Source: an uncultured Kiritimatiellota bacterium (GTDB lineage: Bacteria; Verrucomicrobiota; Kiritimatiellia; RFP12; UBA1067). Taken from it: a stretch of DNA of 64,000 bases. Of the stretch, positions 17,149 through 26,400 are shown in pieces. How positions within the stretch are numbered: the first letter of the stretch is position 1; each line of letters starts with the position of its first letter. The position numbers and the translations under genes are program-made. Location of the stretch: positions 1 through 64,000 of the forward strand of contig CAKTZI010000007.1 in assembly GCA_934635385.1 (NCBI GenBank). The letters run 5' to 3'. The notes beneath the pieces were generated by a model. The model saw only the letters and a list, made by a program, of their open reading frames with translations, did no database searches and was not told the DNA's origin.

Positions 17149-18300
17149 ATGGCGACAAGAAAGGTCATTGTGGCGTTCACGCTCGGCGGCACGGCGGGGC
17201 GGAACTGCCTGTCGGGCGTCTTCGACTACGTGAACGAGGGGCACGACTGGAACATCCAGTTCATCCAGAATCCGGACGAGCTGACGCGGCCGTTCGTCGA
17301 GGCGGCCGTGCGAGACGGCGTGGACGGCATCCTCACCGGCTTCCGCACCCGCACGGACGGTCTCGCGGCGCTGGAGGTCGCGCCCATCCCCGTCGTCTTC
17401 ACCGACTACCCACGCAACGAGTCGCCCGATCCGGCGCAGCGCAACTTTCTCATCCGAAACGACGACGTCGCCATCGGGAGCGAGGCCGCGCGCCACCTCC
17501 TCGCCCGCGCCACGTTCCGCGCGTTCGCGTTCGTCCCGACGCAGGAGCCGCACCGCTGGTCAGTCCTGCGCGAACGCGGCTTCCGCCTCCAGCTCGGCGA
17601 GGCCGGCATCGTCCCGCGCCGCCTGCGGCCCGGCGGCGCGCTCGCCGACGAACTGGCGTCCCTGCCACGGCCGGCCGCCGTGATGGCCGCGACGGACTAC
17701 ATGGCCGTGAGGGTCGTCGAAGCCTGCCACGCGGCCCGCCTCGCCGTGCCGGAACAGGTCGCCGTCCTCGGCGTCGACAACGACGAACTCCTCTGCAACT
17801 CGGTCCGTCCCACGCTCTCCAGCGTCAAGCCCGACCACGAGGGGCTTGGACGCCTTGGCGCGCAGATCCTCGACAGCCTGATGGCGCGGCACCGTCCGCC
17901 GAAGCGCGCGCCTACCCACATCAGGAGCCTCGGCGTCGTCGAACGCGACTCGACGCGCATCGTGCCGCCGGCCGGCTACCTCGTCCGCGAGGCGCTCGCC
18001 TACATCCGCGCCAACGCCGCGAAAGGCATCAAGGTCAAGGACGTCGTCCGCCACCTCGGCGTGTCGCGGCGGCTCGCCTACCTGCGCTTCGAGCAGATGC
18101 ACGGCCAGCCGATCCACGAGACGATTCTCGAAACGCGCCTCGCGCTCGTCCGCCAGAAGCTCGCCCAGACGAACGCGCCGCTCGCGCGCATTGCCGCCGA
18201 CTGCGGCTTCGGCTCGGCGAACCGCCTCTCGCACCTCTTCGCCGAACGCTTCGGCCTCTCGCCCGGAGCCTACCGCGCACAGGCGCGCAGCACGCCGTGA
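17149..18300 (+). CDS. XylR-like LacI/AraC hybrid sugar-responsive regulator
   Basis: A 383-aa cytoplasmic regulator, close in size and layout to E. coli XylR. Residues about 5-275 form a periplasmic-binding-protein-like sensor (VIVAFTLGGTAGRNCLSGVFDY, AVLGVDNDELLCNSVRPTLSSV). About 285-380 form an AraC-type double HTH (KGIKVKDVVRHLGVSRRLAY, ADCGFGSANRLSHLF, FGLSPGAYR). It is transcribed divergently from the SUMF1/hydrolase operon across 132 bp, so it is the obvious candidate activator of that operon, responding to a released sugar. The start at ATG 17149 is chosen because homology begins there and an extended -10 precedes it by 7 nt. The convergent hydrolase gene ends 9 bp away. Confidence 0.85.
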   Translation: MATRKVIVAFTLGGTAGRNCLSGVFDYVNEGHDWNIQFIQNPDELTRPFVEAAVRDGVDGILTGFRTRTDGLAALEVAPIPVVFTDYPRNESPDPAQRNFLIRNDDVAIGSEAARHLLARATFRAFAFVPTQEPHRWSVLRERGFRLQLGEAGIVPRRLRPGGALADELASLPRPAAVMAATDYMAVRVVEACHAARLAVPEQVAVLGVDNDELLCNSVRPTLSSVKPDHEGLGRLGAQILDSLMARHRPPKRAPTHIRSLGVVERDSTRIVPPAGYLVREALAYIRANAAKGIKVKDVVRHLGVSRRLAYLRFEQMHGQPIHETILETRLALVRQKLAQTNAPLARIAADCGFGSANRLSHLFAERFGLSPGAYRAQARSTP

Positions 18301-18309
18301 CCACACGTT

Positions 18310-20688
18310 TCACTTTCTCACAAGCTCGTAGTTCATCGTCGCGTCGGACGGGTCGCGCGCGACGTCGGCGAAGAAGCCGAGGCGGCCGTCCTGCCAGCGG
18401 CTCGGCACGACGCCCCGGCGGTTGCCCGCGCAGTCGAGCGCGTAGACCGTCCAGTCGCCCGGCGCGACCGCGAGGAGGATTCCCGCCCGGCCCTTGCGCA
18501 TCAGGTGCGGCAGCGAGCCCCAGCGCAGCAGTACCGTGCGCGAGGGATCGGCGAACGCCGCGCCCGAATTCTGCACGTCCGTCTGGTGGCAGACGAGGAT
18601 GCGCCGCGACGTCGCCAGCGGCTCGGCATCGACCGCGCTCGCCCACACCGTCGCGGGCGCGTCACAGAGGCGCGCCTCCAGCCGTCCGGCCTTGACCGTC
18701 CCCGCCTCGGCGAAGCCGCCGCAGGTGCGATCCGTCACGATCCGGAGCGCACCCGTCGCCGCGTCGATCGCAAGCGCGTCCGGGTCGCCCGTCTTCAGGT
18801 CGCCGCGCAGGAACAGGCAGAGCGACGCGCGCTCCCCCGCGAGCGCGAGCGGATCGCCGCTCATGTCGAAATAGGTCATCGCCTTCGGGCCATAGACGCC
18901 CTTGATGCCGTGGCTCCACGCGAACCGCCAGAGGCCGTCCAGCCCCTCGCGCGCGGCAAGCGCGCCCGTCTCGATGCCGCCGAGGCTGCGATACGCGCCG
19001 GGGCCGGAGAAGTTGTATTCCGTAATCACGAACGGCATCGCCTTGCCCATGCGGCGGCGGTTGCCAAGCGCCCAGAAGAGCCCGTGCCGGTCGCGCGTGA
19101 GCGGATTCACGTTCATGAGCTCGCTCGGCAGCTTCCAGCTCTCCTCCAGGAAGTGCGGATGGTCAACGTAGAAGTGCTCGTCGGCGTAGTCGTACTCGTT
19201 CGCCCGCACCTCGTCGAACGCGGCGGGATAGGCGTAGTTGTTCATGTTGGTGAGGAGAATGCGGCTCTTCATGTCCTCGCGAATCCAGCGGGTCATGCGC
19301 CGCGCGAAGTCGCGCTCGTTCGCAAGCGTCAGATCCCTGGCGCTGTTGCCCTCGTTCACGAGCGAGTAGAGCGGCATCGCCGGCTCGTCCGCATAGCGCC
19401 GCCCCGTGTGCGGGTTGACGTGCGAGAGGAAGTTCCGCGCGTAGTTGAGGAAGTTCGAGAACGCGCCCTCGTGCGTCTCGACGAGCGTCTTGTACTCGCG
19501 GATGCTGGCGAAGCCGGGCTTGTCGATCCCCATGTCGCGGTAGGCCACCTTGCGCGAGACGTAGAGGTCGGTCGTCATGTAGACGCCGTGCCTGATGCAG
19601 GCGGCGACCATCGCGTCGAACTTCGCCATGCCCTCCGGCTTCAGCTCGCCCCGGCTGTCGGCGAGGCCGTTGTCGTGGTGGTGGAAGCGGACGGCGTTGT
19701 AGCCGACGCGCACAAGGTTCGCGACGTACCGATCGGCGTCCTTCGCGGGCGGATAGTTCGCGTCGCCCACGAAGTTGACACCGTAGAACCGCTGCGGCAC
19801 GCCGGGAAGGTTCTCGAACTCGAAGTGTCCGTCGCGCACGACGAGCCAGCCGTGTCTCCCGGCGGGCGCGTCATGCGGCACGACCGACGAGAAGTCGAGT
19901 GCCGAGCCGGGCACAGGATCGTTCATCGCCTTGAGCGGCACCCAGTCGCCGCCCGCCTCGATCACGTATTCGCCGGACGAGTATTCGACCGGCCCCGGCG
20001 TCTGGATGTTGAAGTCCAGCGCGAACGAATCGCCCCGGACGAGGTGCGGCGCACGACCCTTGCCGTCGAAGGAAATCCGCAGCGTGAAGAAGCGGCTGTC
20101 GTCGCCCTTCCACTCGCGGTTGTCCTGCAGGTAGCATTGCGTCGGCTGCGGGAAGCGCAGCGTGAACGCATGCCGCCCGTCCTTCTCGAATACCGCGACG
20201 GATCGCACCGTCTCGCGGAAGACGGCGATTTTCCCCTTCTCGTAGGCGACAGGGAGAGGCTTTTCCGTGCCGCCGTCCAGCACGGCCTTGCCGCCCGCGT
20301 AGCGCGCCATCGGCAGACGGGCGCAGACGACGGAGACAATCTGCTCGACGTTGGTGGCGACCGTCTCCAGCTCAAGCGAGACGTCCAGCGAACCGTCGGC
20401 GGCGACTTTCGCCGACGTGCGGCCGAGGAAGTTCGTCCCGTTGTTCGGGTCGCCCCAGTTCCACTTCTCGGAAATCCGCCAGCGGCGCGAGCCGTCCGCT
20501 TCGGGACGGTAGCCGCCGTAGGGCGTCCGCGCGATCCAGCCGGGATAGAAGACCGTCGGCACGATCCGCACGTCCGCGTCGGGGATGAGGATGCGCCCCA
20601 TGGGCGCACAGCGCACGACATCCGCCCGCGCGGCACACGCCGCGAGACAGATTCCAAGCAGTGAAACGGGGATTTTCATTTTTCGCAT
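18310..20688 (-). CDS. exported clan-A glycoside hydrolase with N-terminal beta domain
   Basis: A 792-aa protein. The signal peptide contains CLAAC, so lipid anchoring is possible. Residues about 25-235 form a beta-rich accessory domain (GGDWVPLKAMNDPVPGSALD marks its end). The barrel follows: WLVVRDGHFEFENLPGVPQ, YNAVRFHHHD, acid/base Glu in SLVNEGN (E446), nucleophile Glu in VITEYNFSGPG (E557). It is clearly paralogous to the 723-aa protein at 13586-15757. It begins 15 nt after the BspA-like gene at 20704-23328 and is probably co-transcribed with it, so slippage in that gene's homopolymer could be polar on it. ATG 20688 or 20679 may start it. Confidence 0.7.
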   Translation of the reverse strand: MRKMKIPVSLLGICLAACAARADVVRCAPMGRILIPDADVRIVPTVFYPGWIARTPYGGYRPEADGSRRWRISEKWNWGDPNNGTNFLGRTSAKVAADGSLDVSLELETVATNVEQIVSVVCARLPMARYAGGKAVLDGGTEKPLPVAYEKGKIAVFRETVRSVAVFEKDGRHAFTLRFPQPTQCYLQDNREWKGDDSRFFTLRISFDGKGRAPHLVRGDSFALDFNIQTPGPVEYSSGEYVIEAGGDWVPLKAMNDPVPGSALDFSSVVPHDAPAGRHGWLVVRDGHFEFENLPGVPQRFYGVNFVGDANYPPAKDADRYVANLVRVGYNAVRFHHHDNGLADSRGELKPEGMAKFDAMVAACIRHGVYMTTDLYVSRKVAYRDMGIDKPGFASIREYKTLVETHEGAFSNFLNYARNFLSHVNPHTGRRYADEPAMPLYSLVNEGNSARDLTLANERDFARRMTRWIREDMKSRILLTNMNNYAYPAAFDEVRANEYDYADEHFYVDHPHFLEESWKLPSELMNVNPLTRDRHGLFWALGNRRRMGKAMPFVITEYNFSGPGAYRSLGGIETGALAAREGLDGLWRFAWSHGIKGVYGPKAMTYFDMSGDPLALAGERASLCLFLRGDLKTGDPDALAIDAATGALRIVTDRTCGGFAEAGTVKAGRLEARLCDAPATVWASAVDAEPLATSRRILVCHQTDVQNSGAAFADPSRTVLLRWGSLPHLMRKGRAGILLAVAPGDWTVYALDCAGNRRGVVPSRWQDGRLGFFADVARDPSDATMNYELVRK

Positions 20689-20703
20689 TTTCCGTGGTAA
20701 AGG

Positions 20704-23328
20704 TTATCGAATGAGCAGAAGCGCGCCCTTGCGCACAAACGGGCTGTCGCGATGACAGACCCAGGCGCGCACGCCGTCCGAGCCGTCCGCCCCGCGCCAG
20801 ACGCCCAGCACCGTCTCGCCCGTCGGCGCGGCGGCCAGTTCCGCCTCCGTCGGCGCGGCGAGATACGGGGCCTGTCCCCAGCCGTAGGCGTCCGAGGCGT
20901 AGACGACAACCGGGGTCTCTGCCGTCGCGCTCGCCAGAATCGCCGCAAAGGCGTCCGCACTCACGACGTGTCCGAGGAACGTGACGGCCTTCAGGTTCGG
21001 CAGGTCGCCAAAGGCGTTCTCGCCCACGACCAGGCTGCGCGCGGCATTCAAGACGAGGTTCGTGATGCCGGAGGCCTGAAACGCGCCGGCCTTGATCTCG
21101 GTCACGCGCGACTTCGCGGCACCGTGTCCGAGCCAGGCCTCGTCCAGCGCATTGGTCTGGAACGCGCAGGGACTGATCACCGCCACCGACGGCAGCTTCA
21201 GCGAGCCCTTCAGCCACGCCCTGCGTCCGTTGGCCTTGTAGTCCTTGTTCATGTTGTTGTTCTGGCCCGTGCCGAACGCCTTGACGCCATCGAGCTTCCA
21301 CCAGCCGACATCCGTCTCGGACACGCGCGTGCCGTAGAACAGGCCGTCAATCGTATACGGGAACGTCCACGACGGGCTGCGGAAGATGACGTGCCGCAAC
21401 TTGTTCTGGTCGGCGAAGAACCACGAGCACGGCCCGCCCGTCGCCGTCGGCTCGTCGAAGACGACCGACTCGTAGGTGGCGCGCACCGTCTTGTCGGAGG
21501 CGTGGAAGAGCTGTCCGGCCTCCACCGTCGTCAACGTGCCGGGCGTGACGAGCACGCGCGCACTGGGCACCGCGCCGTCAGCCGAAGACGACAACGCCGA
21601 CTTCTTCGTGCCGAAGCTGACGATCGTGTAGGCGTTGCCGGCCGCGTCCGTGATCGCGCCACCGAGGTCGAGGGTGCCGTCGCCCGTGTTGTCGGACGCA
21701 TAGAGCGAACAGGCCGTGCCACGTCCGAGCGTCAGGTTGCGCGTCGCCGGATCGACCGTCGCCTGAATGCGAAAGAGCCCGTTGTCCAAAATGGCCGCCG
21801 TCGCGTCCGCGTCGTCCGTCGTCAGCGTCCACGGACGCGTGAAGCGCACGAACACCCAGTTCGCGTGGAACGGATCGGCTTCGCGCACGACGAGCGTCGC
21901 GTCCGCGCACTTGCCGTCCGGCACGTCGCCGTACCAGCCCGCAAACGTCACACCATCGTTCGCGCGTGCCATCAGGCGCAGCGCGACATTGAACGGCGCC
22001 GCATCGTCGATCACAAAGTCCTCGGCTTCGACCGTGCCCTGCGTCGTGTCGAAGTCGAACGTGCCGACCCACGAGCTGACGCGGTCGGACACGGCGAGAT
22101 ACTGCGTCTGCGTGCTGCGGAACACGTTCTTCGAGACCGTGCCGATCACGATCGGCCCGTCGGGATTCGCTTCACGGTAGGCTCGGATCTCGTCGCCCGA
22201 CCAGCGCACGAAGTCACCGCTCGCCACAAACGGTGCGAGGAAACCCGCCCACGACGCCGTCGGCGGCACGATGAAGGTGACGGCCTTCTCCGTCTCTTTC
22301 CCCGCGCCACCCAAGAATACGCTCGTCGCATTTGCCGCAAAGTTCGGCGGCGCACCGGTAAACTCCACGCGCCGAAGATTCGGCAGACAGTAGAATGCTT
22401 GATTTTCAACCGTGTTTTCCGCCGCAAGCCCAACGACGAGATTCGTCGGCCCGCTGTCCAGCCATCCGCAAGCACCGGCACCCACGGTCTTGACAGACCG
22501 GGCCTCCGCCCCCAACCGAACGTCTTGATAGCCCGGATACATGCCGCCGAGAGCATACGAACCAAGTTCCTCGACAACAGGGAGGTTCAGGAGGCCGCTC
22601 CATTTGCGCTTGCCCATGCCATTGCCCTGAACCTTCTTGACGGACAGGAAACTGTCTTCCGCAAACGAGCCGGACGAGGTTGGAAAACTCGCGTTATCCT
22701 CCGCCAACGCCCACTGCAGAATGCTGGTCGCCTGTGGGACGCGAATCGACCAAACCAAAGCCGCCTCCGTCAATGGCGTCAGATGGTTGGCAAGGTATCC
22801 CGTGATGTTCGGCTCGTCAATCGTGATGGACGTGTAGCCGGACACATGAACGTCACGGCCACTCGTGTCGCGCGTCGCACAGCGGAACCAGCGTTCCACA
22901 TTTCCGGTCAATGTCCCCGGCGTGATGACGGCCGAGGCCGTGCCGCGCGTCGCGTCCGCACCCAACGCATTCTCTTCGATTGCGGCGATTGTCCATGTCT
23001 CCGCGTCGTCCGTTCCGAAAACCGTGCCGCGCAAGTCAAGCGTCGAACCTTCGGCTGGGTCTGTCAAGTAAGCGTTCTCGGACGCGCTTCGGCCGATGAT
23101 CTTCACTGTGCGCGCTTTGGCATCCATGACATCCACGGAAAGAGCCCACCCCAAGCCATTTGTCAAACAGGCAAGTCCGCCGTGCGGATTGTCCGCAGCA
23201 TCTGCTGCGAAGTAGCGCCACGTCTGTTCGACCGATTCAGCGGAAGCGGAGATTACCCCCCCCCCCCCCCCCAGCGTATAAGCGAGCAAAACAGCCGCTC
23301 TGCTCGACATTTTAATTAGTTTTCTCAT
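20704..23328 (-). CDS. BspA-like leucine-rich-repeat surface protein with 17-base G tract in signal region
   Basis: An 874-aa exported protein with AGAGG upstream of the ATG at 23328. The signal peptide is interrupted by a run of 17 G on the coding strand, encoding LGGGGGV at about residues 19-25. The body has BspA/LRR_5-like segments (LPVVEELGSYALGG, AFYCLPNLRRVEFTG, AFGDLPNLKAVTFLGH). The C-terminus LLLIR matches LFIIR of the paralogue at 3306-5831, and both proteins share the opening theme of a chromosome-variable surface repeat protein followed by a hydrolase gene. It is probably displayed on the cell surface and binds host or plant polymers, by family analogy. Confidence 0.7.
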   Translation of the reverse strand: MRKLIKMSSRAAVLLAYTLGGGGGVISASAESVEQTWRYFAADAADNPHGGLACLTNGLGWALSVDVMDAKARTVKIIGRSASENAYLTDPAEGSTLDLRGTVFGTDDAETWTIAAIEENALGADATRGTASAVITPGTLTGNVERWFRCATRDTSGRDVHVSGYTSITIDEPNITGYLANHLTPLTEAALVWSIRVPQATSILQWALAEDNASFPTSSGSFAEDSFLSVKKVQGNGMGKRKWSGLLNLPVVEELGSYALGGMYPGYQDVRLGAEARSVKTVGAGACGWLDSGPTNLVVGLAAENTVENQAFYCLPNLRRVEFTGAPPNFAANATSVFLGGAGKETEKAVTFIVPPTASWAGFLAPFVASGDFVRWSGDEIRAYREANPDGPIVIGTVSKNVFRSTQTQYLAVSDRVSSWVGTFDFDTTQGTVEAEDFVIDDAAPFNVALRLMARANDGVTFAGWYGDVPDGKCADATLVVREADPFHANWVFVRFTRPWTLTTDDADATAAILDNGLFRIQATVDPATRNLTLGRGTACSLYASDNTGDGTLDLGGAITDAAGNAYTIVSFGTKKSALSSSADGAVPSARVLVTPGTLTTVEAGQLFHASDKTVRATYESVVFDEPTATGGPCSWFFADQNKLRHVIFRSPSWTFPYTIDGLFYGTRVSETDVGWWKLDGVKAFGTGQNNNMNKDYKANGRRAWLKGSLKLPSVAVISPCAFQTNALDEAWLGHGAAKSRVTEIKAGAFQASGITNLVLNAARSLVVGENAFGDLPNLKAVTFLGHVVSADAFAAILASATAETPVVVYASDAYGWGQAPYLAAPTEAELAAAPTGETVLGVWRGADGSDGVRAWVCHRDSPFVRKGALLLIR
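23256..23272. repeat. 17-base C/G homopolymer within signal-peptide codons
   Basis: Seventeen consecutive C on plus. A one-base change would frameshift the 874-aa protein at about residue 20, switching it off completely; three-base changes would only alter the number of glycines. Confidence 0.9.
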
Positions 23329-23385
23329 GATTTTTGACCTCTTTCAGTTACACGGAGAGGGAGTTCCCCACGCAGATGAATGTGA

Positions 23386-23415
23386 ATGTTATCACAATTG
23401 GCTCCGTCCCGTCAA
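23386..23415 (-). promoter_or_regulatory. candidate promoter of the LRR/hydrolase pair
   Basis: TTGACG (23410-23415), 18-bp spacer and TAACAT (23386-23391) on minus, in the divergent gap with mfd. Leader of about 50 nt. Confidence 0.45.
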
Positions 23416-23433
23416 GGCGAACGCGCGAATTTG

Positions 23434-23442
23434 TGCTATACT
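23434..23442 (+). promoter_or_regulatory. extended -10 promoter of mfd
   Basis: TGCTATACT, the same nonamer as before the XylR-like regulator, with 13 nt between the hexamer and the ATG at 23456. The leader would be about 5-7 nt. Confidence 0.6.
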
Positions 23443-23455
23443 ATCGCACATTCAC

Positions 23456-26400
23456 ATGAAGGATGCGCTCAACCTTTTCGCGTCACTGTTTCGTCCCTTG
23501 GGGCCTGTCCCCACGGGGCAAGGGGGGCCTGTCCCCAAAATTCCGGGGCCTGTCCCCACACCAATCACGGTTTCGGGGCCTGTCCCCATCCAAACCTTGG
23601 GGTCTGTCCCCACGATTTCCCTTCCCTCGCTCACAGGGTCGGCTGACGCCTTTCTCGCCGCGACACTCGCCCGCCCTGCGCGTCTCGTCCTCGCCATCAC
23701 GCCCGGTCTACCCGAAGCCGACCGCCTCGTCGATGACCTCCGCATCCTCGCCCAACCCAACGCCCCCCTTGGGGACAGACCCCAAAATACCGGTGACACC
23801 AGTGGGGACAGACCCCCGAAAAATGGGGACAGGCCCCCTGCGACATGTTCAAATCAACTGCGAATTCTCGAATTTCCGCCACTTATCGACAATGACAAGG
23901 GGGCACTCGGCCTACGGCTGAAGACACTTGCGGCACTCAAGGCCTGGGGTCTCTCCCCGTATCCCTGTGTCATCGTCGCCTCGTTCTCCGCCCTTTCGAC
24001 GCCCCTTCCCACGGGGTCTGTCCCCAGCATCGTACTCAAAACCGTGGGGACAGGCCCCAAGGGAAACGAGGGGGGGAACGTGGGGACAGGCCCCGTGGTT
24101 GGAGGCGAATATGTGGGGACAGGCCCCGGAGAAGAGGGCGATAAGAGGCTGAATTTGAGCGAAATTGTCGAAAAGCTGACAGGAATTGGCTATACGCGAA
24201 CGCCGCAGGTCGAACAGGAGGGCGATTTCTCCGTGCGCGGCGGCATCGTTGACGTCTGGAGTCCCGGCGACGAGTTTCCCGTACGCGCCGAGTTCTTCGG
24301 CGATGACCTCGAAAGCCTCCGCACCTTCAACCCTGCCACGCAGATCTCGATTGCGCGCATAGAGGAAGCCGAGATTCTTCCGATTCGGGGAGAAGCGGGA
24401 GCGAGGAACGGGGAAAAAGGCACGGTTTTTGACTTCTTGCCGGAAGGCTCTGTCGTTCTCGCGATAGAACACAACGCCTATTCGCTTGAACCGACCCTGA
24501 GACGGACGGCGGTCAATGGGCTAATGGGACGCGAGGAACTTGAGAGACAAGAGACCGCAGACAACGGACAACGATACCGCGCGAATCAAGTTGCCGATCT
24601 CGGCTGTTCGGTCGTCTTTACCGGCGATCCGCCGCCGGCGGGCGTGCCGACCTACGATTTCGCGACGGCCCCCCTGCCGGGCTTCGCCGAACTCGGCGCG
24701 GACGAGGCGCATCATCCCGAACTCTTCGACGCTGCACGCAAGCGTCTCGACCAGCACCTCGCCGCCGCCGAGCGGCGCGGCGCGACCGTCGTCCGCCTCG
24801 ACGACCTCTCCGGCGGATTCGAGATCGGCAACCTCGTCGTCGTGACGAAAGCCGACCGCGTCTTCGCCAAGCGCAAGATCCACGTCCGCACAAACGCCGC
24901 CGTCGTCCAAGGGCCGCGCCTCAACGACTTCGAGGATCTCGAGCCCGGCGAATACGTCGTCCACATCGACTACGGCGTCGGCCGCTACATCGGCTCGTCC
25001 GAAATCCTCCTCGACGGCAAGCGGAGCGAAGTCTTCACGATCGAATACGCCGACAACGCGAAGCTGCACGTCCCCGCCGCGCACGCGCACCTGCTTTCGC
25101 GCTACGTCGGCGTCAAGGGCGAGGCCGTGCACCTGCACCGCCTCGACGGCAAGCGCTGGGAAAAGGACAAGAAGGACGCGCAGAAGGCCGTCACCGACCT
25201 GGCCGCCACCCTGCTAGAGACGCAGGCGAAGCGCGAGATGGTGCCGGGCTTCGCCTACGACGTCCACTGCGACGGCCGCGACGCCTTCGATGCGGCGTTC
25301 CCCTACGAGGAGACGCCCGACCAGGCCGCCGCCATCGCCGCCGTCGACGCCGACCTCGCCGCGCGCAAGCCGATGGACCGCCTCATCTGCGGCGACGCCG
25401 GCTACGGCAAGACGGAAGTCGCGATGCGCGCGGCGTTCGTCGCGGCAATGAACGGCAAGCAGGTCGCCGTCCTCGCGCCGACGACCGTCCTCGCCGAGCA
25501 GCACTTCGAGACGTTCACCTCGCGCTTCGACGGCACGCCCATCCGCATCGAGTCCGTCTCGCGCTTCCAGACGTCCGGCACGCACAAGGGCACGTTCCAG
25601 CGGCTCGCGACCGGGGCCTGCGACATCGTCATCGGCACGCACGCGATCCTCACCGCGAAGATCTGCTTCCGCGACCTCGGCCTCATCATCATCGACGAGG
25701 AGCAGCGGTTCGGCGTGCGCCACAAGGAGTTCCTGAAGCGGCTGCGCGCGACGGCGGACATCCTGACGCTCTCCGCGACGCCGATTCCGCGCACGCTCTA
25801 CCTCTCGATGACCGGCGCACGAGACCTCTCGCTGCTGCGGTCGCCGCCGCGCGAGCGCGTCGCCGTCGAGACGCGCATCGTGCGCGATGCGGACGAGACC
25901 GTCCGCGCGGCCATCGAGGCCGAAATCGCGCGCGGCGGACAGGTCTACTTCCTGCACAACCGCGTGATGTCCATCGGCAAGGTCGAGCGGCGGCTGAAGG
26001 CCCTGTGCCCGAAGGCGCGCATCGTCGTCGCGCACGGGCAGATGGACACGCAGACGCTCGCGAAGAAGATGCGCGACTTCGAGCGCGGCCGCTACGACAT
26101 TCTCCTCTCGACGACGATCATCGAGTCCGGCATCGACATCCCGCGCGCGAACACGATTCTCGTCGATCAGGCGGACACGTTCGGCATGGCCGACCTCTAC
26201 CAGCTGCGCGGGCGCGTCGGACGCGCCGCGCAACAGGGATTCGCCTACTTCCTCCTGCCGCCGTCCGGTGACATCGATTCGGACGCGCGGGAACGGCTCT
26301 CGGCGCTCAAGCGACACGGCGGCCTCGGCAGCGGCTTCAACCTCGCCGTGCGCGACCTGGAGCTGCGCGGCGCGGGCAATCTGCTCGGCTCCCAGCAGTC

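Noticed and set aside
23456..24180. mfd as a pseudogene because of the repeats
   Set aside because: The frame stays open through all 12 elements and every helicase motif downstream is intact.
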